Source of the DNA: Polyangium sp. y55x31
GTDB lineage: Bacteria; Myxococcota_A; Polyangia; Polyangiales; Polyangiaceae
NCBI RefSeq assembly: GCF_029946505.1
Contig: NZ_JARZHG010000049.1
Coordinates: forward strand, 16,103 to 80,102
Direction: 5' to 3'
Length of the DNA stretch: 64,000 nucleotides
The number at the start of each line of letters is the position of its first letter. Positions within the stretch are counted from its first letter, which is position 1. This document shows positions 8,049 through 17,010 of this stretch, one piece after another. Under the pieces are notes generated by a model. That model was not told the DNA's origin. It saw nothing but the letters and a program-made list of their open reading frames with translations, and made no database searches. Both the position numbers and the translations under genes were made by a program.

Positions 8049-9245
8049 ATGCTGGACCTCTTCACCGACGACGTTCGCCGCAATCCTTTCTCCTTGTACG
8101 CAGAGATGCGCGCGAAGGCGCCGGTGCTCCACGTCCCGCTGCTCGACCTGTGGATGCTCTTCGACTACGACAGCGTCAAGCGCGCGCTCCACGAGCACGA
8201 CACCTGGAGCTCCGTCGTCACCACGCAGACGGGGCCGACCCCTGATTGGCTCGTCTTCTCGGATCCGCCGCGCCACACGAAACTCAGGAACATCATCCAG
8301 CGCGCGTTCACCCCGCGCTCCATCGCGAACCTCGAGCCCCGCATCCGCGAGCTCTCGCGGGAGCTGCTCGACGGCGTGATCGAGCGGGGCGAGATGGATC
8401 TCGTCAAGGACTACGCCGAGCCGCTGCCGACGATGGTGATCGCCGAGATGATCGGCATCCCCGTCGCCGATCGGCCGCGCTTCGTTCGCTGGAGCGAGAT
8501 CATCCTGAACCTCAGCTACACCATCTCCGGCGGCGAGGCCGCGGCACGCGCCGTCGCGGAGCACGCCGCGCTCAAAGAAGAGATGCGCGCCTACGTCGGC
8601 GACCTCTGCGCGGCGCGGAAAAAGGCGCCCAAGGACGACCTCCTGACGCGGCTCGTGGAGGCCGAGGTGGACGGCGATCGATTGACGGGCGAGGAAATCC
8701 TCGGCTTCTTCCAGCTCCTGCTCGTGGCCGGCACCGAGACGACCACGAACCTCCTCGGCAATACGATCCTCTCGTTCTTCGAGCACCCCGCCGAGCTCGC
8801 GCGTCTCGAGGGCGATCCCACGCGCTTCCTGCCCACGACGATCGAGGAGGTTTTGCGGTACCGCTCGCCCGTCTCGATGGTGTTTCGAGCGACGAAGCGC
8901 GACGTCGTGATGCACGGAAAGACGATCCCGGCTGGAAAGTTCGTGCTCGTCCTGCTGGGCGCGGCGAACCGGGATCCGAAGCAGTTTTACGAGCCCGACA
9001 CCTTCGACGTCGGCCGCGACCCGAACCCGCACATCGCCTTTGGCCACGGGATCCACTTCTGCCTCGGCGCCTCGCTCTCCCGCCTCGAAGCAAAGGTCGC
9101 GATCCCGGATCTGCTCTCGCGCCTGCGTGGCCTCGCGCCCGCGAGTGATGCGCCGTGGCAGCCCCGCAAGGCGCTCCACGTGCACGGCCCGGCGAGCCTC
9201 CGCGTGCGCTTCGCGCCGGACGAGCCGCTCGCCGTGGCGATCTGA
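8049..9245 (+). CDS. Cytochrome P450
   Basis: A 398-residue soluble bacterial P450. Visible hallmarks are the I-helix oxygen-activation motif VAGTETTTN (about residue 230), the K-helix ExxR in EEVLRYRSP, and the haem-binding loop FGHGIHFCLGASLSRLE with the thiolate Cys. It has no membrane anchor. It would need ferredoxin and ferredoxin reductase encoded elsewhere. The start is ATG 8049, 123 bp after the pseudokinase gene. It converges with the acetyltransferase gene with the two stop codons directly adjacent. The substrate cannot be assigned; no obvious biosynthetic cluster surrounds it. Confidence 0.93.
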   Translation: MLDLFTDDVRRNPFSLYAEMRAKAPVLHVPLLDLWMLFDYDSVKRALHEHDTWSSVVTTQTGPTPDWLVFSDPPRHTKLRNIIQRAFTPRSIANLEPRIRELSRELLDGVIERGEMDLVKDYAEPLPTMVIAEMIGIPVADRPRFVRWSEIILNLSYTISGGEAAARAVAEHAALKEEMRAYVGDLCAARKKAPKDDLLTRLVEAEVDGDRLTGEEILGFFQLLLVAGTETTTNLLGNTILSFFEHPAELARLEGDPTRFLPTTIEEVLRYRSPVSMVFRATKRDVVMHGKTIPAGKFVLVLLGAANRDPKQFYEPDTFDVGRDPNPHIAFGHGIHFCLGASLSRLEAKVAIPDLLSRLRGLAPASDAPWQPRKALHVHGPASLRVRFAPDEPLAVAI

Positions 9246-9836
9246 TCAACCGCCGAGCTTCGCGACGAGCCGCTCTTTCACGGCGGCCCACTCGTCGTCG
9301 AGGATGCTGAACATCACCGTATCGCGGAGGAAATCCCCGCGCGTCTTCTGGTACTTGCGCAGCACGCCCTCGCGCACGCCGCCGATGCGCGCGATCGCGG
9401 CCTGCGATTGCAGGTTTCGCGCGTCCGTCTTGAGCTGCACGCGCGCGGCGCCGAGCACCTCGAACGCGTGCCGCAGGAGGAGAAACTTCGCCTCCGTGTT
9501 GATCGCCGTGCGTTGCCAGCGCTTGCCGAGCCAGGTCCAGCCGATCTCGAGGCCTCGATCATTCCGTTTGATGTCGAGGTACCGCGTCGAGCCGCAGGCG
9601 CGCCCGTCCGCGAGGCCCATCTGCACGAACGCGATCTGCCCTCCCGAGGCCTGCGCCTCGAGCGCCGACGTGATGTACGCCTCCATCGCTTCGAGCGAGA
9701 GCGGCGGCTCGATCGACATCCACCGCCAGATGGATTCGTCCTCGACGAGCGCGGCGAGCAGCGCAGGCGCGTGCGCGAGCGTGAGGGGTTCCAGGCGGAC
9801 ATGGCGTCCTTCGAGGGTGACGGGTCGCGGATCCAT
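9246..9836 (-). CDS. GNAT family N-acetyltransferase (RimJ/RimL type)
   Basis: A 196-residue protein beginning MDPRPVTLEGRHVRLEPLTLAHAPAL, the usual opening of the RimL-like GNAT branch. The acetyl-CoA region shows IGWTWLGKRWQRTAINTEAKFLLLRHAFE, followed by the conserved LKTDARNLQSQAAIARIGGVREGVLRKY segment. The family acetylates N-termini of proteins or small amines; the substrate here is unknown. The start ATG at 9834-9836 is supported by the family N-terminus although the frame is open further upstream. It lies 41 bp downstream of the membrane-protein gene on the same strand, so the two may be co-transcribed. Confidence 0.88.
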   Translation of the reverse strand: MDPRPVTLEGRHVRLEPLTLAHAPALLAALVEDESIWRWMSIEPPLSLEAMEAYITSALEAQASGGQIAFVQMGLADGRACGSTRYLDIKRNDRGLEIGWTWLGKRWQRTAINTEAKFLLLRHAFEVLGAARVQLKTDARNLQSQAAIARIGGVREGVLRKYQKTRGDFLRDTVMFSILDDEWAAVKERLVAKLGG

Positions 9837-9877
9837 GCCGAGCCTTTTACCGCGACGGGGCGGGGGGCGGCGAGCCG

Positions 9878-11125
9878 TCAGAGCTTCTCGACGAGGATCG
9901 TCGTCACGTACGTGCCGGGGGCGGTCCGTACGGTATGCCAGCCGCGGCCGATCGAGGTCGCGGCGATCTCCCAGGAGAACCAGTCGCCGTAATGCTCGAT
10001 GGCGCCTTGCGAAATGCCCCAGCCGGCCGTCGGCGAAGGCTCGCGGGAGGCTTGCGCCTTCCACGAGGGCACGCGGATCCGGAAGCCGCTCGCCGTGATC
10101 ACGGGTTCGTCGATCTTGCCGAGCGAAACGAAGGGGCCTTTTTCGTCGCTCGTCGCCCGGAACAACCCGAGCTCGTCCCCCAGGAACGCGACGAAATGGG
10201 CAGGCTCCCCCGCGCTGCCCGAAGGCCAAGGGATTCCGTTGATCGAGGCCTCGTCGGGCTGCAACCAGTCGCCGGACCCGCGGATCCGCGACAGCCGCAT
10301 GGAGACGATCGACCCGAGGTGCGCGCAGAGCTCGCGCCGTACGGTCGTGGAGACCTCGATCCGCACGGTGGACGTGCCCTGGATCTCCACCACGCCGAAC
10401 ACCTCGAAATCGGCGTCTTCCGCGGCGAACACGATTCTCTCGCCGTCGCCGCCGGCGCGGAACGCCGGGGGCCCTGCCGATCGGAAGTCGAGGACCGTCA
10501 GCCCGCAGCCGTCCGCCACGGCGTCGTAATCGAACGAGGGGACGATCTGCGCCCGATGAATGCCGGCATCCACGACGACCGACGTCCCCTCGACCCGCAC
10601 GCGCAGCCCATCCTTCCGGATCGCCGGCTCGCCCTCGGGGATCGTGCCTGTCTTCGGAGAATGGTTCGAAGGCGTGGTCGACGCCCTCGGGGCATGCGCC
10701 GAGGCCCAGAAGCCGGCGCCGAGCAGCGCGCCCGTGAGCGCCGGGATCCCCACGAAAACCACCCGTCGATGCATTCGATGGGCGAGCGTGAGGAGCAGGA
10801 ACGCCCCTGCAAACGGGAGCACGAGGAGACGCGTATACGAGGTCGTGCCCGTGACCAGCCCGAACCCCGCCACGACGAACCAGAACCCTGCGAGCACCGC
10901 GGCCCCAGAGGCCGCGAGCTTTTCCCGGCGCGTGACGAGCGCAAAGCCGAGGACGAGTGCGAGCACGACGACGAGCGGCCCGAGGACCTGATGCTCGAAA
11001 AAGGCCGCGGAGGGAACGGAAAATCCGCGCGGCTGCGAGAGCGCGTAGGCGAGGCCTCCCGCGGCGTGGGCGAATGCCGCGAATCCGAGGAGCACCCGCG
11101 TCGCCACGTCCCTCGTTTCTGACAT
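9878..11125 (-). CDS. Hypothetical membrane protein with large soluble C-terminal domain
   Basis: A 415-residue protein. The N-terminal 130 residues contain about five hydrophobic helices (VLLGFAAFAHAAGGLAYAL, VLGPLVVVLALVLGFALV, AASGAAVLAGFWFVVAGFG, LLVLPFAGAFLLLTLA, VVFVGIPALTGALLGAGFW); the rest is a soluble, beta-rich domain with no family I recognise. An Arg/His-rich loop separates helices 4 and 5. The start MSETRD at 11123-11125 is preferred over longer frames that lack protein character. It is divergent from the lipoprotein gene at 11212. Localised to the inner membrane by prediction only. Confidence 0.65.
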   Translation of the reverse strand: MSETRDVATRVLLGFAAFAHAAGGLAYALSQPRGFSVPSAAFFEHQVLGPLVVVLALVLGFALVTRREKLAASGAAVLAGFWFVVAGFGLVTGTTSYTRLLVLPFAGAFLLLTLAHRMHRRVVFVGIPALTGALLGAGFWASAHAPRASTTPSNHSPKTGTIPEGEPAIRKDGLRVRVEGTSVVVDAGIHRAQIVPSFDYDAVADGCGLTVLDFRSAGPPAFRAGGDGERIVFAAEDADFEVFGVVEIQGTSTVRIEVSTTVRRELCAHLGSIVSMRLSRIRGSGDWLQPDEASINGIPWPSGSAGEPAHFVAFLGDELGLFRATSDEKGPFVSLGKIDEPVITASGFRIRVPSWKAQASREPSPTAGWGISQGAIEHYGDWFSWEIAATSIGRGWHTVRTAPGTYVTTILVEKL

Positions 11126-11211
11126 CCTGCCCACGGTACCCCGCGGCGCGGGTGGGATCCAGGTGCACGTGATTGTCGCGCCGGGAGCGTCGCGGTAGCG
11201 TTCGTTCCGTG

Positions 11212-13548
11212 ATGCGCCGCCGCGTGTTTCGCCTCGCCCTCCTGGCCCTCGCCGCTTGCGGCCCCGCGCGTGTTCCTCCGTCGCCGCCCACCGCCGCATC
11301 ACGAACTGCGCCCGCAGATGCGGCGCCCCTGCCGTGGCCCTTCGCGGATACCATTTTGCCTGCGCCGCCGGCCCACGGAACGCCGACCGAGCCCGGCCGG
11401 CGCCACGGTTTGCCCGACGGGCTCGTGCGCGCCGTCGAGACGCTCTTCCGCAAAGGCCTCGCGGATCCACGCGGATTGCCCTATCACGTCGTCACCATCA
11501 CGCTCACGACGCAGCCGGAAGGGCCAGGGGAGGTGATTCCGACGAAGGCGTTCGTGCTCCCGGGGCCGGAGAGCGGGCCGCGCTTCGGCATTCTCTGGAA
11601 TGGCCTCGAGTATCCGCTCGTCGCCGTCGGCCCGCCCGCGGACCTGCGCGCCGATATCGAGGCGCTTCGGGCCAGCGACAAGCGCATCTGCGACCAGCAA
11701 TCAGCGCATTTCCCCGAAATGCCTTGCTTCCGGACGCGCCGGGCGCGGTACGAGCTTCCTTCCCACAAGCTCGACGAGATCCTGCCGATGCACGTCGCGA
11801 TGCTCGTGCAACTCGGCGAGGATACCCTGGCGCAATCGCTCTGGGAGACCTGGATCGCGGGAGGCTCGCTCGACGACACGCCGGAGATTTCGGGCAGCGA
11901 GCGGGCCGTCTTCGTGCGCATCGCCGACCATTTCCTTTCGGTGCTCCGCGAACGCGCGCTCTGGGCGCACGTCCGCGGCGACGACGAGCTCGCGCTCGCG
12001 AGCTTGCGGGGCGTGGCGCGGATCGGCCCGGCGCTCGCCGCACATGCGGCCTCGCTCGGAGCGGACGAGGCCACCGTCCAGGGATTCGCCGCGCCGGCGG
12101 GGCCGCTGCTCGTGGACCAGGAAAGACGAGCGGCGCAACCGACGAAGGGACCAAAAGGTTTGCCCTCGCCTTTGCCCGCGGATCCGGCGGCGCGCGTGGC
12201 GGCGCTCGTCGCGGCGCTCGGCGAGGTGCACGAGCCTGCGTTCGGACGGCATGGGGCGCAGGCGCAGGTCCTCGAAGACCCGATCTTGCAGGCGCTGCTC
12301 GCGGAAGGCGAAGCGGCGGTCCTGTCGCTCGCGGAGGCGCTCGCGAACGACGAACGTTACACGCGATCGATATGGTACGAGGCGCACGGCATCGAGCTCC
12401 TCACGGTGCGCGACGTCGCCGAGCTCGCCCTCGACTCGCTCGCCGCGGATCTCCCGGTCGCCCCCGCGCCGCCGGACGAGACGAAGCAACAGAAGGCCGA
12501 ACGATTCCGGGAGGCGGCGGAAAGGTTCAAATCGATCCCCACGGACGAGCGCTGGTTCCGTGATCTCGCGGACGACACCGCGGGTCCTCTGCGGTGGGTG
12601 CAGGCCGCCACGCGTATCGTCGGGCCCACGGACGCGCCCCGCCGGAGCCCCGACGCCTCCGATTTCCTCGCGCTCTTTTTGCGCGTGGACGGGCCGCCCA
12701 AGCCTCGCTTCGCGGGCCTTTCGTCTCGTAAAAATCCCTCGGTCACCGAGCTCCTCGCGCGACGCGCAAAACAGCTCGCCGACATGATGGGGCACGGGTA
12801 CTTGAAGGCCTCGTGCGAGATGGGCCTCCTCCTCGCGCTCTGGGATCCCAAGGGCGCCGCGCGCGCCCTCCGCGAGGGGACGGGCTCCTTGCGCAATGGC
12901 TGGGAGGACATCAAGGACCCCGCCGCCGCGGACGATCTGCGCCAATGCCTCGCCGTGTTCTTCGTGGCCCGAGCCGCCTCGGGGGACGAGAAGGCATTCG
13001 ACGAATACGCGTCCTTCATCCGCGAGATCGATCCCGCGACCGTGCCCCCGAGGGCAGGCGAGCTCCGCACGCTCCTCGCGCCCCTGACCCTCCGGCCCAC
13101 GCGTCCTTCCATCGTCGCCGCGGGCCGCGCGATGTTCGCGACCAAGACTTCTCCCTGGGCCACCCGCTTTCGGCGCGGCGAGCGCGACGATTTGCTCGAT
13201 CCCTCCTTGCTGCGCATCCCCGGCATGCGCGAGCTCGTCCTGCCGGCGCTGGAAGACAGGGCCGCGATCGGCAGCATCGAGCTCGACGAATTCGGAGGCG
13301 CCGAATGGGGCGGCGTGGGCGAATTCGATCGGAGTCACGAGCAGGTCGATCCGCGGGATCCCGGCGCGGCGCCCCCGAACACGAAGATGCCGCTCCGATT
13401 CTGTGATCGCGTCGCGAGCGTGCTCGCGGGGCGCATCGGATCGGCCGCGCCGTTCCGGATGTACTGGATCGAGCCGCGGCGCGACGACGCGATTGCCGCC
13501 CTCCGGACCTTCGTCGTGACGAAATCCGAGTCGCCCCGCGCCCCCTGA
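11212..13548 (+). CDS. Large lipoprotein of unknown function
   Basis: A 778-residue protein with a lipoprotein signal MRRRVFRLALLALAACGPA (lipobox LAAC), then a Pro/Ser/Thr/Ala linker (PPSPPTAASRTAPADA). The mature part is largely alpha-helical with hydrophobic-charged periodicity resembling TPR/HEAT-like solenoids, for example around LVQLGEDTLAQSLWETWIAGG, but no named domain is recognisable. The start is ATG 11212; a GTG one codon earlier (11209) is equally possible. The long antisense frame across this region is a high-GC shadow. Probably an envelope protein specific to this bacterial group. Confidence 0.7.
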   Translation: MRRRVFRLALLALAACGPARVPPSPPTAASRTAPADAAPLPWPFADTILPAPPAHGTPTEPGRRHGLPDGLVRAVETLFRKGLADPRGLPYHVVTITLTTQPEGPGEVIPTKAFVLPGPESGPRFGILWNGLEYPLVAVGPPADLRADIEALRASDKRICDQQSAHFPEMPCFRTRRARYELPSHKLDEILPMHVAMLVQLGEDTLAQSLWETWIAGGSLDDTPEISGSERAVFVRIADHFLSVLRERALWAHVRGDDELALASLRGVARIGPALAAHAASLGADEATVQGFAAPAGPLLVDQERRAAQPTKGPKGLPSPLPADPAARVAALVAALGEVHEPAFGRHGAQAQVLEDPILQALLAEGEAAVLSLAEALANDERYTRSIWYEAHGIELLTVRDVAELALDSLAADLPVAPAPPDETKQQKAERFREAAERFKSIPTDERWFRDLADDTAGPLRWVQAATRIVGPTDAPRRSPDASDFLALFLRVDGPPKPRFAGLSSRKNPSVTELLARRAKQLADMMGHGYLKASCEMGLLLALWDPKGAARALREGTGSLRNGWEDIKDPAAADDLRQCLAVFFVARAASGDEKAFDEYASFIREIDPATVPPRAGELRTLLAPLTLRPTRPSIVAAGRAMFATKTSPWATRFRRGERDDLLDPSLLRIPGMRELVLPALEDRAAIGSIELDEFGGAEWGGVGEFDRSHEQVDPRDPGAAPPNTKMPLRFCDRVASVLAGRIGSAAPFRMYWIEPRRDDAIAALRTFVVTKSESPRAP

Positions 13549-13695
13549 GCGGCATTTCCGTCGCAACCGGGAAAAACCCGGAGAAACGCCGCCGACCGCG
13601 TCCGCGACGGAACGATTTTCTTCCGCATCGCCTCCTCGCCCACGGGGCCGTTCATCCGCTATGCTTGATGTGGGGATCGGCCCCATACAGGCGTC
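13549..13695. other. Intergenic region before the aromatic amino acid operon
   Basis: A 147-bp spacer. It contains a short dyad CCGGG-AAAAA-CCCGG at 13567-13581, weak as a terminator for the lipoprotein gene because no T-run follows. The operon promoter is presumably here; no regulator site or leader peptide rich in Phe, Tyr or Trp codons was seen. Confidence 0.3.
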
Positions 13696-14763
13696 ATGAC
13701 GAACGTCGCACTGCTCGGATACGGTCGCTTCGGCGCGGCGATGGCCTCGCTCCTCCGGGATGCGAACGTCGACGTGCAGGCTCTCGACGATCGCTCCCAC
13801 GTGCCCGACGACATGCGCGCGGCGTCGCTCCCCGATCTCGTGCGAGGCCGCGATGTCGTGGTGGTCGCCGTCCCCGTCACCGCGATGCGCCGCGCCTTCA
13901 TGGCGATGCGCCCGCTGCTCTCGCCCTCGCAGATCGTCGTGGACGTCGGCAGCGTCAAGCTCGGCCCCTCGGCCGCCATGAACGAATGCTTCGGCGCCGA
14001 CATCCCCTGGGTCGCCACGCATCCCTTGTTCGGCCCGATCAGCCTCTCCCGGGGCGAGCGGCCGCTCGTCGCGGTGGTCTGTCCCAATGCGATGCATCCG
14101 GCGGCGGTCGACCGCGTGGTGAGCCTGTACGAGCAAATCGGCTGCACGGTCGTCCTGGAGGACGAGGCCACGCATGACCGCAACATGGCCTGGACGCACG
14201 CCCTCGCATTCTTCGTGGCCAAGGGTATGCTCGACGCGGCCGTGCCCCTCGACATCCCGTACGCGCCGCCCTCGTTCCAGGCGCTCGCGCGGACGGTGGA
14301 GGCCGCGCGCTCGGACGCGGGGCACCTCTATGCCGCGCTCCACCGCGAAAATCCCTATGCCGCCGAGGCCCGCCGCAAGCTCGTCGATGCGCTCCTCGCC
14401 GCCGATCAGAACCTCTCCGGATCGGACGGGATGGCTGCGCCGCCCTCCTCCGCGCTCATCCTGCCCTCCAAGGCGGGCTCGCAAGCCTTGCGAGAGGCGC
14501 GTGATCTCATCGACGACCTCGATCGTGACCTCATCGATCTCCTCGGGCGGCGGGCCCAGCTCGCGCGGCGCGCGGCGCGGGAGAAGGCGAAGCTCGGCCG
14601 CCCCGTGCGCGATCCCGAGCGCGAGGCGGAGCTCCTCGATGCGCGCAGGCGCTGGGCAGCCGAGCGCGATCTCGATCCGGCCTCGGTGCACGAGATCTTC
14701 GACGCCATTCTCCGATTCTCCAGACGCTTGCAACACGAGGAACCCACCGGCGAAACGGACTGA
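13696..14763 (+). CDS. Bifunctional prephenate dehydrogenase / chorismate mutase (dehydrogenase first)
   Basis: A 355-residue fusion. The N-terminal Rossmann domain opens with MTNVALLGYGRFGAAMA (NAD-binding GxGxxG), and VATHPLFGP is the conserved TyrA HPxFGP-type motif. The C-terminal 80 or so residues (LREARDLIDDLDRDLIDLLGRRAQLARRAAREKAKLGRPVRDPERE) form an AroQ-type chorismate mutase helix bundle. Together they convert chorismate to prephenate and then to 4-hydroxyphenylpyruvate for tyrosine. The domain order is the reverse of Escherichia coli TyrA, where the mutase is N-terminal. First gene of a three-gene operon with DAHP synthase and prephenate dehydratase. Confidence 0.88.
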   Translation: MTNVALLGYGRFGAAMASLLRDANVDVQALDDRSHVPDDMRAASLPDLVRGRDVVVVAVPVTAMRRAFMAMRPLLSPSQIVVDVGSVKLGPSAAMNECFGADIPWVATHPLFGPISLSRGERPLVAVVCPNAMHPAAVDRVVSLYEQIGCTVVLEDEATHDRNMAWTHALAFFVAKGMLDAAVPLDIPYAPPSFQALARTVEAARSDAGHLYAALHRENPYAAEARRKLVDALLAADQNLSGSDGMAAPPSSALILPSKAGSQALREARDLIDDLDRDLIDLLGRRAQLARRAAREKAKLGRPVRDPEREAELLDARRRWAAERDLDPASVHEIFDAILRFSRRLQHEEPTGETD

Positions 14764-14829
14764 TCTTTTTCTGGCCCGGCCGAGGCCGCCGCGGCATCCA
14801 ACAGGACACGGACTCCAGGGGGAACTTAC

Positions 14830-15975
14830 ATGATTGTCACACTCGAGCCGGACGCGCCGGAATCGCGCGCCGAGGCGGTCGTCCGCCTCGCAGCGCGGTA
14901 TCCGGGGGTTTCGGTCCAGAAATTCGTCTTTCGCGGCGAATCCACCTCCATCACGGAGGTGCACCTCATCGGCTCGACGCGCGCCGTGCCGACGGAGCCC
15001 TTCGAAAGCTTGCCGGGCGTGCGCAAGGTCGTCCGCGTCTCCCGGAAATACCGGCTCATCGGCCGGCACCACCCGGACGCCGAGACGCACGGGTTCGAGT
15101 ACAACGGGGTCCATTTCGACGAGAAGCGCGTCCACGTCTTCGCCGGCCTCTGTGCCGTCGACACGCGCGAGCACGTCGCGCAGATGATGGCCGCGCTCGA
15201 ACAGGCGGGCATCCGCACGACGCGCATGGGCGCGTACAAGCCGCGCACGAGCCCCTACGATTTCCAGGGCCTCGGCAAAACATGTTTGCCCTGGGTCTTC
15301 GAGCTCGCGGGCAAGCACGGCATCAAGGTGATCGCCATGGAGGTCACCGACGCGCGCCACATCGACGAGATCAACACGGCGCTCGCGGCGGCGGGTGATC
15401 CGACCGGCGTCATGCTCCAGATCGGCACGCGCAACACGCAGAACTTCGAGCTCTTGAAGCAAGTGGGCCAGCAAAGGCGCTTCCCGGTGCTCTTCAAGCG
15501 CGGCATGGGCATCTCGCTCGAAGAATCCTTGAATGCCTGCGAATACGTGGCGAGCGAGGGCAACCCGAACATCGTCTTTTGCCTGCGCGGCGTGAAGACG
15601 CACCTCGGCGATCCCCACCGGAATCTCGTCGACTTCTCGCACGTGCCCGTCGTCCGCCGGCAGACGCGCCTGCCCGTCTGCGTCGATCCCTCGCACGCCG
15701 TCGGCCGCATGGACAACGCGCCGGACGGCCTCCCCGACATTTTCCATGTGGTGGGGCAGGGGATCATCGCGGGCGCTTCCATGGTGCTCGTCGATTTCCA
15801 CCCGCGGCCCGACGAGGCGCTCTGCGACGGCCCGCAGGCCCTGGAGCTCCACGCCTTGCCGCGTTTCGCGCGGTACGTGGAGAGCGTGCGGCTCGCATAC
15901 GCAGGAATCGTCCGCGAGTTCGGCGCGGGCGCGGCGCCGCCGGCCGCAGCGGCCACGGAGCCGAGCGCCGCTTGA
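14830..15975 (+). CDS. aroF: 3-deoxy-7-phosphoheptulonate (DAHP) synthase, type I-beta with N-terminal regulatory domain
   Basis: A 381-residue enzyme condensing phosphoenolpyruvate with erythrose 4-phosphate, the first step of the shikimate pathway. The N-terminal 70 residues are a ferredoxin-like (ACT-related) domain (VQKFVFRGESTSITEVHLIGS); the catalytic barrel starts near FAGLCAVDTREH and includes GAYKPRTSPYDFQGLG, KRGMGISLEESL, CLRGVKTH and VDPSHAVG with metal-ligand Cys/His/Glu/Asp residues in the expected places. AGGGGGA precedes the ATG at 14830. It lies 66 bp after the TyrA fusion gene, and its TGA overlaps a TTG start of the pheA frame, indicating translational coupling. Confidence 0.92.
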   Translation: MIVTLEPDAPESRAEAVVRLAARYPGVSVQKFVFRGESTSITEVHLIGSTRAVPTEPFESLPGVRKVVRVSRKYRLIGRHHPDAETHGFEYNGVHFDEKRVHVFAGLCAVDTREHVAQMMAALEQAGIRTTRMGAYKPRTSPYDFQGLGKTCLPWVFELAGKHGIKVIAMEVTDARHIDEINTALAAAGDPTGVMLQIGTRNTQNFELLKQVGQQRRFPVLFKRGMGISLEESLNACEYVASEGNPNIVFCLRGVKTHLGDPHRNLVDFSHVPVVRRQTRLPVCVDPSHAVGRMDNAPDGLPDIFHVVGQGIIAGASMVLVDFHPRPDEALCDGPQALELHALPRFARYVESVRLAYAGIVREFGAGAAPPAAAATEPSAA

Positions 15976-15992
15976 CCGAGGCCCGAGGCGCC

Positions 15993-16814
15993 GTGCAGGG
16001 GATCTCGATCGCTTGCCTCGGTCCCTCGGGCACGTTCAGCGAGGAGGCGGCCTCGCGCCATTTCGGGCAGGACACCCGGCCCCTCTTCTGCACCACGATC
16101 GACGACGTCTTCGACGTGGTGGAGGCGCGCGCGGCCCCATTCGGCGTCGTGCCCGTGGAAAACTCCCTCGAAGGCGCGATCGGCCATACCCTCGACCGCC
16201 TCGTCGCCTCGCCGCTCCGCATCTCCGGCGAGGTGGCGCTCCCGATCCGCCAACACCTGCTCCGGCGCGAGGCGCAGCTCGACGGGATCACGCGTGTCTA
16301 CGGGCACGCGCAATCCCTCGCGCAATGCCAGCGATTCGTGAAAAAGACGCTCCCACTGGCCGAGCGTATCGCCGTCTCCAGCAACGCCGAGGCGGCGCGC
16401 CTCGCCGCGCTCGAGCTGAATTCCGCCGCCCTCGCGGGCAAGCGCGCAGCGGCGATCCACGCGCTCACCATCCTCGCCGAGGGAGTCGAGGACGACCCCA
16501 CGAACACCACGCGCTTTCTGGTGATCGGCGAAGCCAGCGCCGCGCCCTCGGGCCACGACAAAACCTCGCTCGTCATGTCGGCGCCGAACCGCCCGGGCGC
16601 GATGGTCGCGCTCCTCCGCCCTTTCTCGCGGCACGGAGTCAGCATGACCAAGCTCGAATCGCGCCCCTCGCGCCGAGGTCTCTGGGATTACCTCTTTTTC
16701 GTCGACGTCGAGGGCCACGCAGAGGATGCCGCGCTGCGCCGCGCCCTCGTCGAGCTCCAAGCGCGCGCCGGCTACCTCCAGGTCCTCGGCTCGTACCCGA
16801 TGGCGCGCTCCTGA
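15993..16814 (+). CDS. pheA: Prephenate dehydratase with C-terminal ACT domain
   Basis: About 273 residues. It begins near ISIACLGPSGTFSEEAASRHF, the canonical PheA/PDT opening; it contains GVVPVENSLEGAIGHTLD and the catalytic-site motif NTTRFLVIG. The ACT domain holds NRPGAMVALLRPFSRHGVSMTKLESRPSR, with the ESRP phenylalanine-binding motif, so feedback inhibition by Phe is expected. It converts prephenate to phenylpyruvate. Two starts compete: TTG 15972, overlapping the aroF stop as TTGA, and GTG 15993, preceded by CGAGG and closer to the family N-terminus; I chose the latter. Last gene of the operon; a palindromic repeat follows directly. Confidence 0.9.
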   Translation: MQGISIACLGPSGTFSEEAASRHFGQDTRPLFCTTIDDVFDVVEARAAPFGVVPVENSLEGAIGHTLDRLVASPLRISGEVALPIRQHLLRREAQLDGITRVYGHAQSLAQCQRFVKKTLPLAERIAVSSNAEAARLAALELNSAALAGKRAAAIHALTILAEGVEDDPTNTTRFLVIGEASAAPSGHDKTSLVMSAPNRPGAMVALLRPFSRHGVSMTKLESRPSRRGLWDYLFFVDVEGHAEDAALRRALVELQARAGYLQVLGSYPMARS

Positions 16815-16829
16815 GGCTGCTGCGCCTCG

Positions 16830-16936
16830 CCGGGGTTTCACCCCGGACCCGACCAGGGCTCTTCGCCCCTGGACCCGCTCCGCACCAGGGCGCAGCCCTG
16901 GACCGCTCGTGCATCGACCGCGATGCGGTCGATGCA
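16830..16936 (+). repeat. Palindromic intergenic repeat, copy A
   Basis: Four consecutive hairpins after the pheA stop: CCGGGGT/ACCCCGG (16830-16846), CCAGGG/CCCTGG (16853-16872), CCAGGGC/GCCCTGG (16885-16901), and a 12-bp perfect arm pair starting TGCATCGACCGC (16910-16936). The linkers between hairpins (ACCCGA, GGACCGC) recur in copies B and C near 18.5-18.8 kb, while the last hairpin has a different sequence in each copy. It is a REP-like element; it could also serve as terminator or mRNA stabiliser for the aromatic operon. Confidence 0.75.
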
Positions 16937-17010
16937 GAAAAGTGTGGAGTGCCTGTGGCAGCTCACTCCGAGCGGAACTTCCTCGCCCCTTCTTCAGCTC
17001 CTCGCGTACC

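Noticed and set aside
13567..13581. Rho-independent terminator after the 11.2-13.5 kb lipoprotein gene
   Set aside because: A five-bp stem with an A loop and no following T-run; too weak to call.
11701..15852. A 1383-codon open frame on the minus strand
   Set aside because: It runs antisense through four well-supported genes, including TyrA and DAHP synthase; Arg/His/Asp-rich shadow typical of high-GC DNA.
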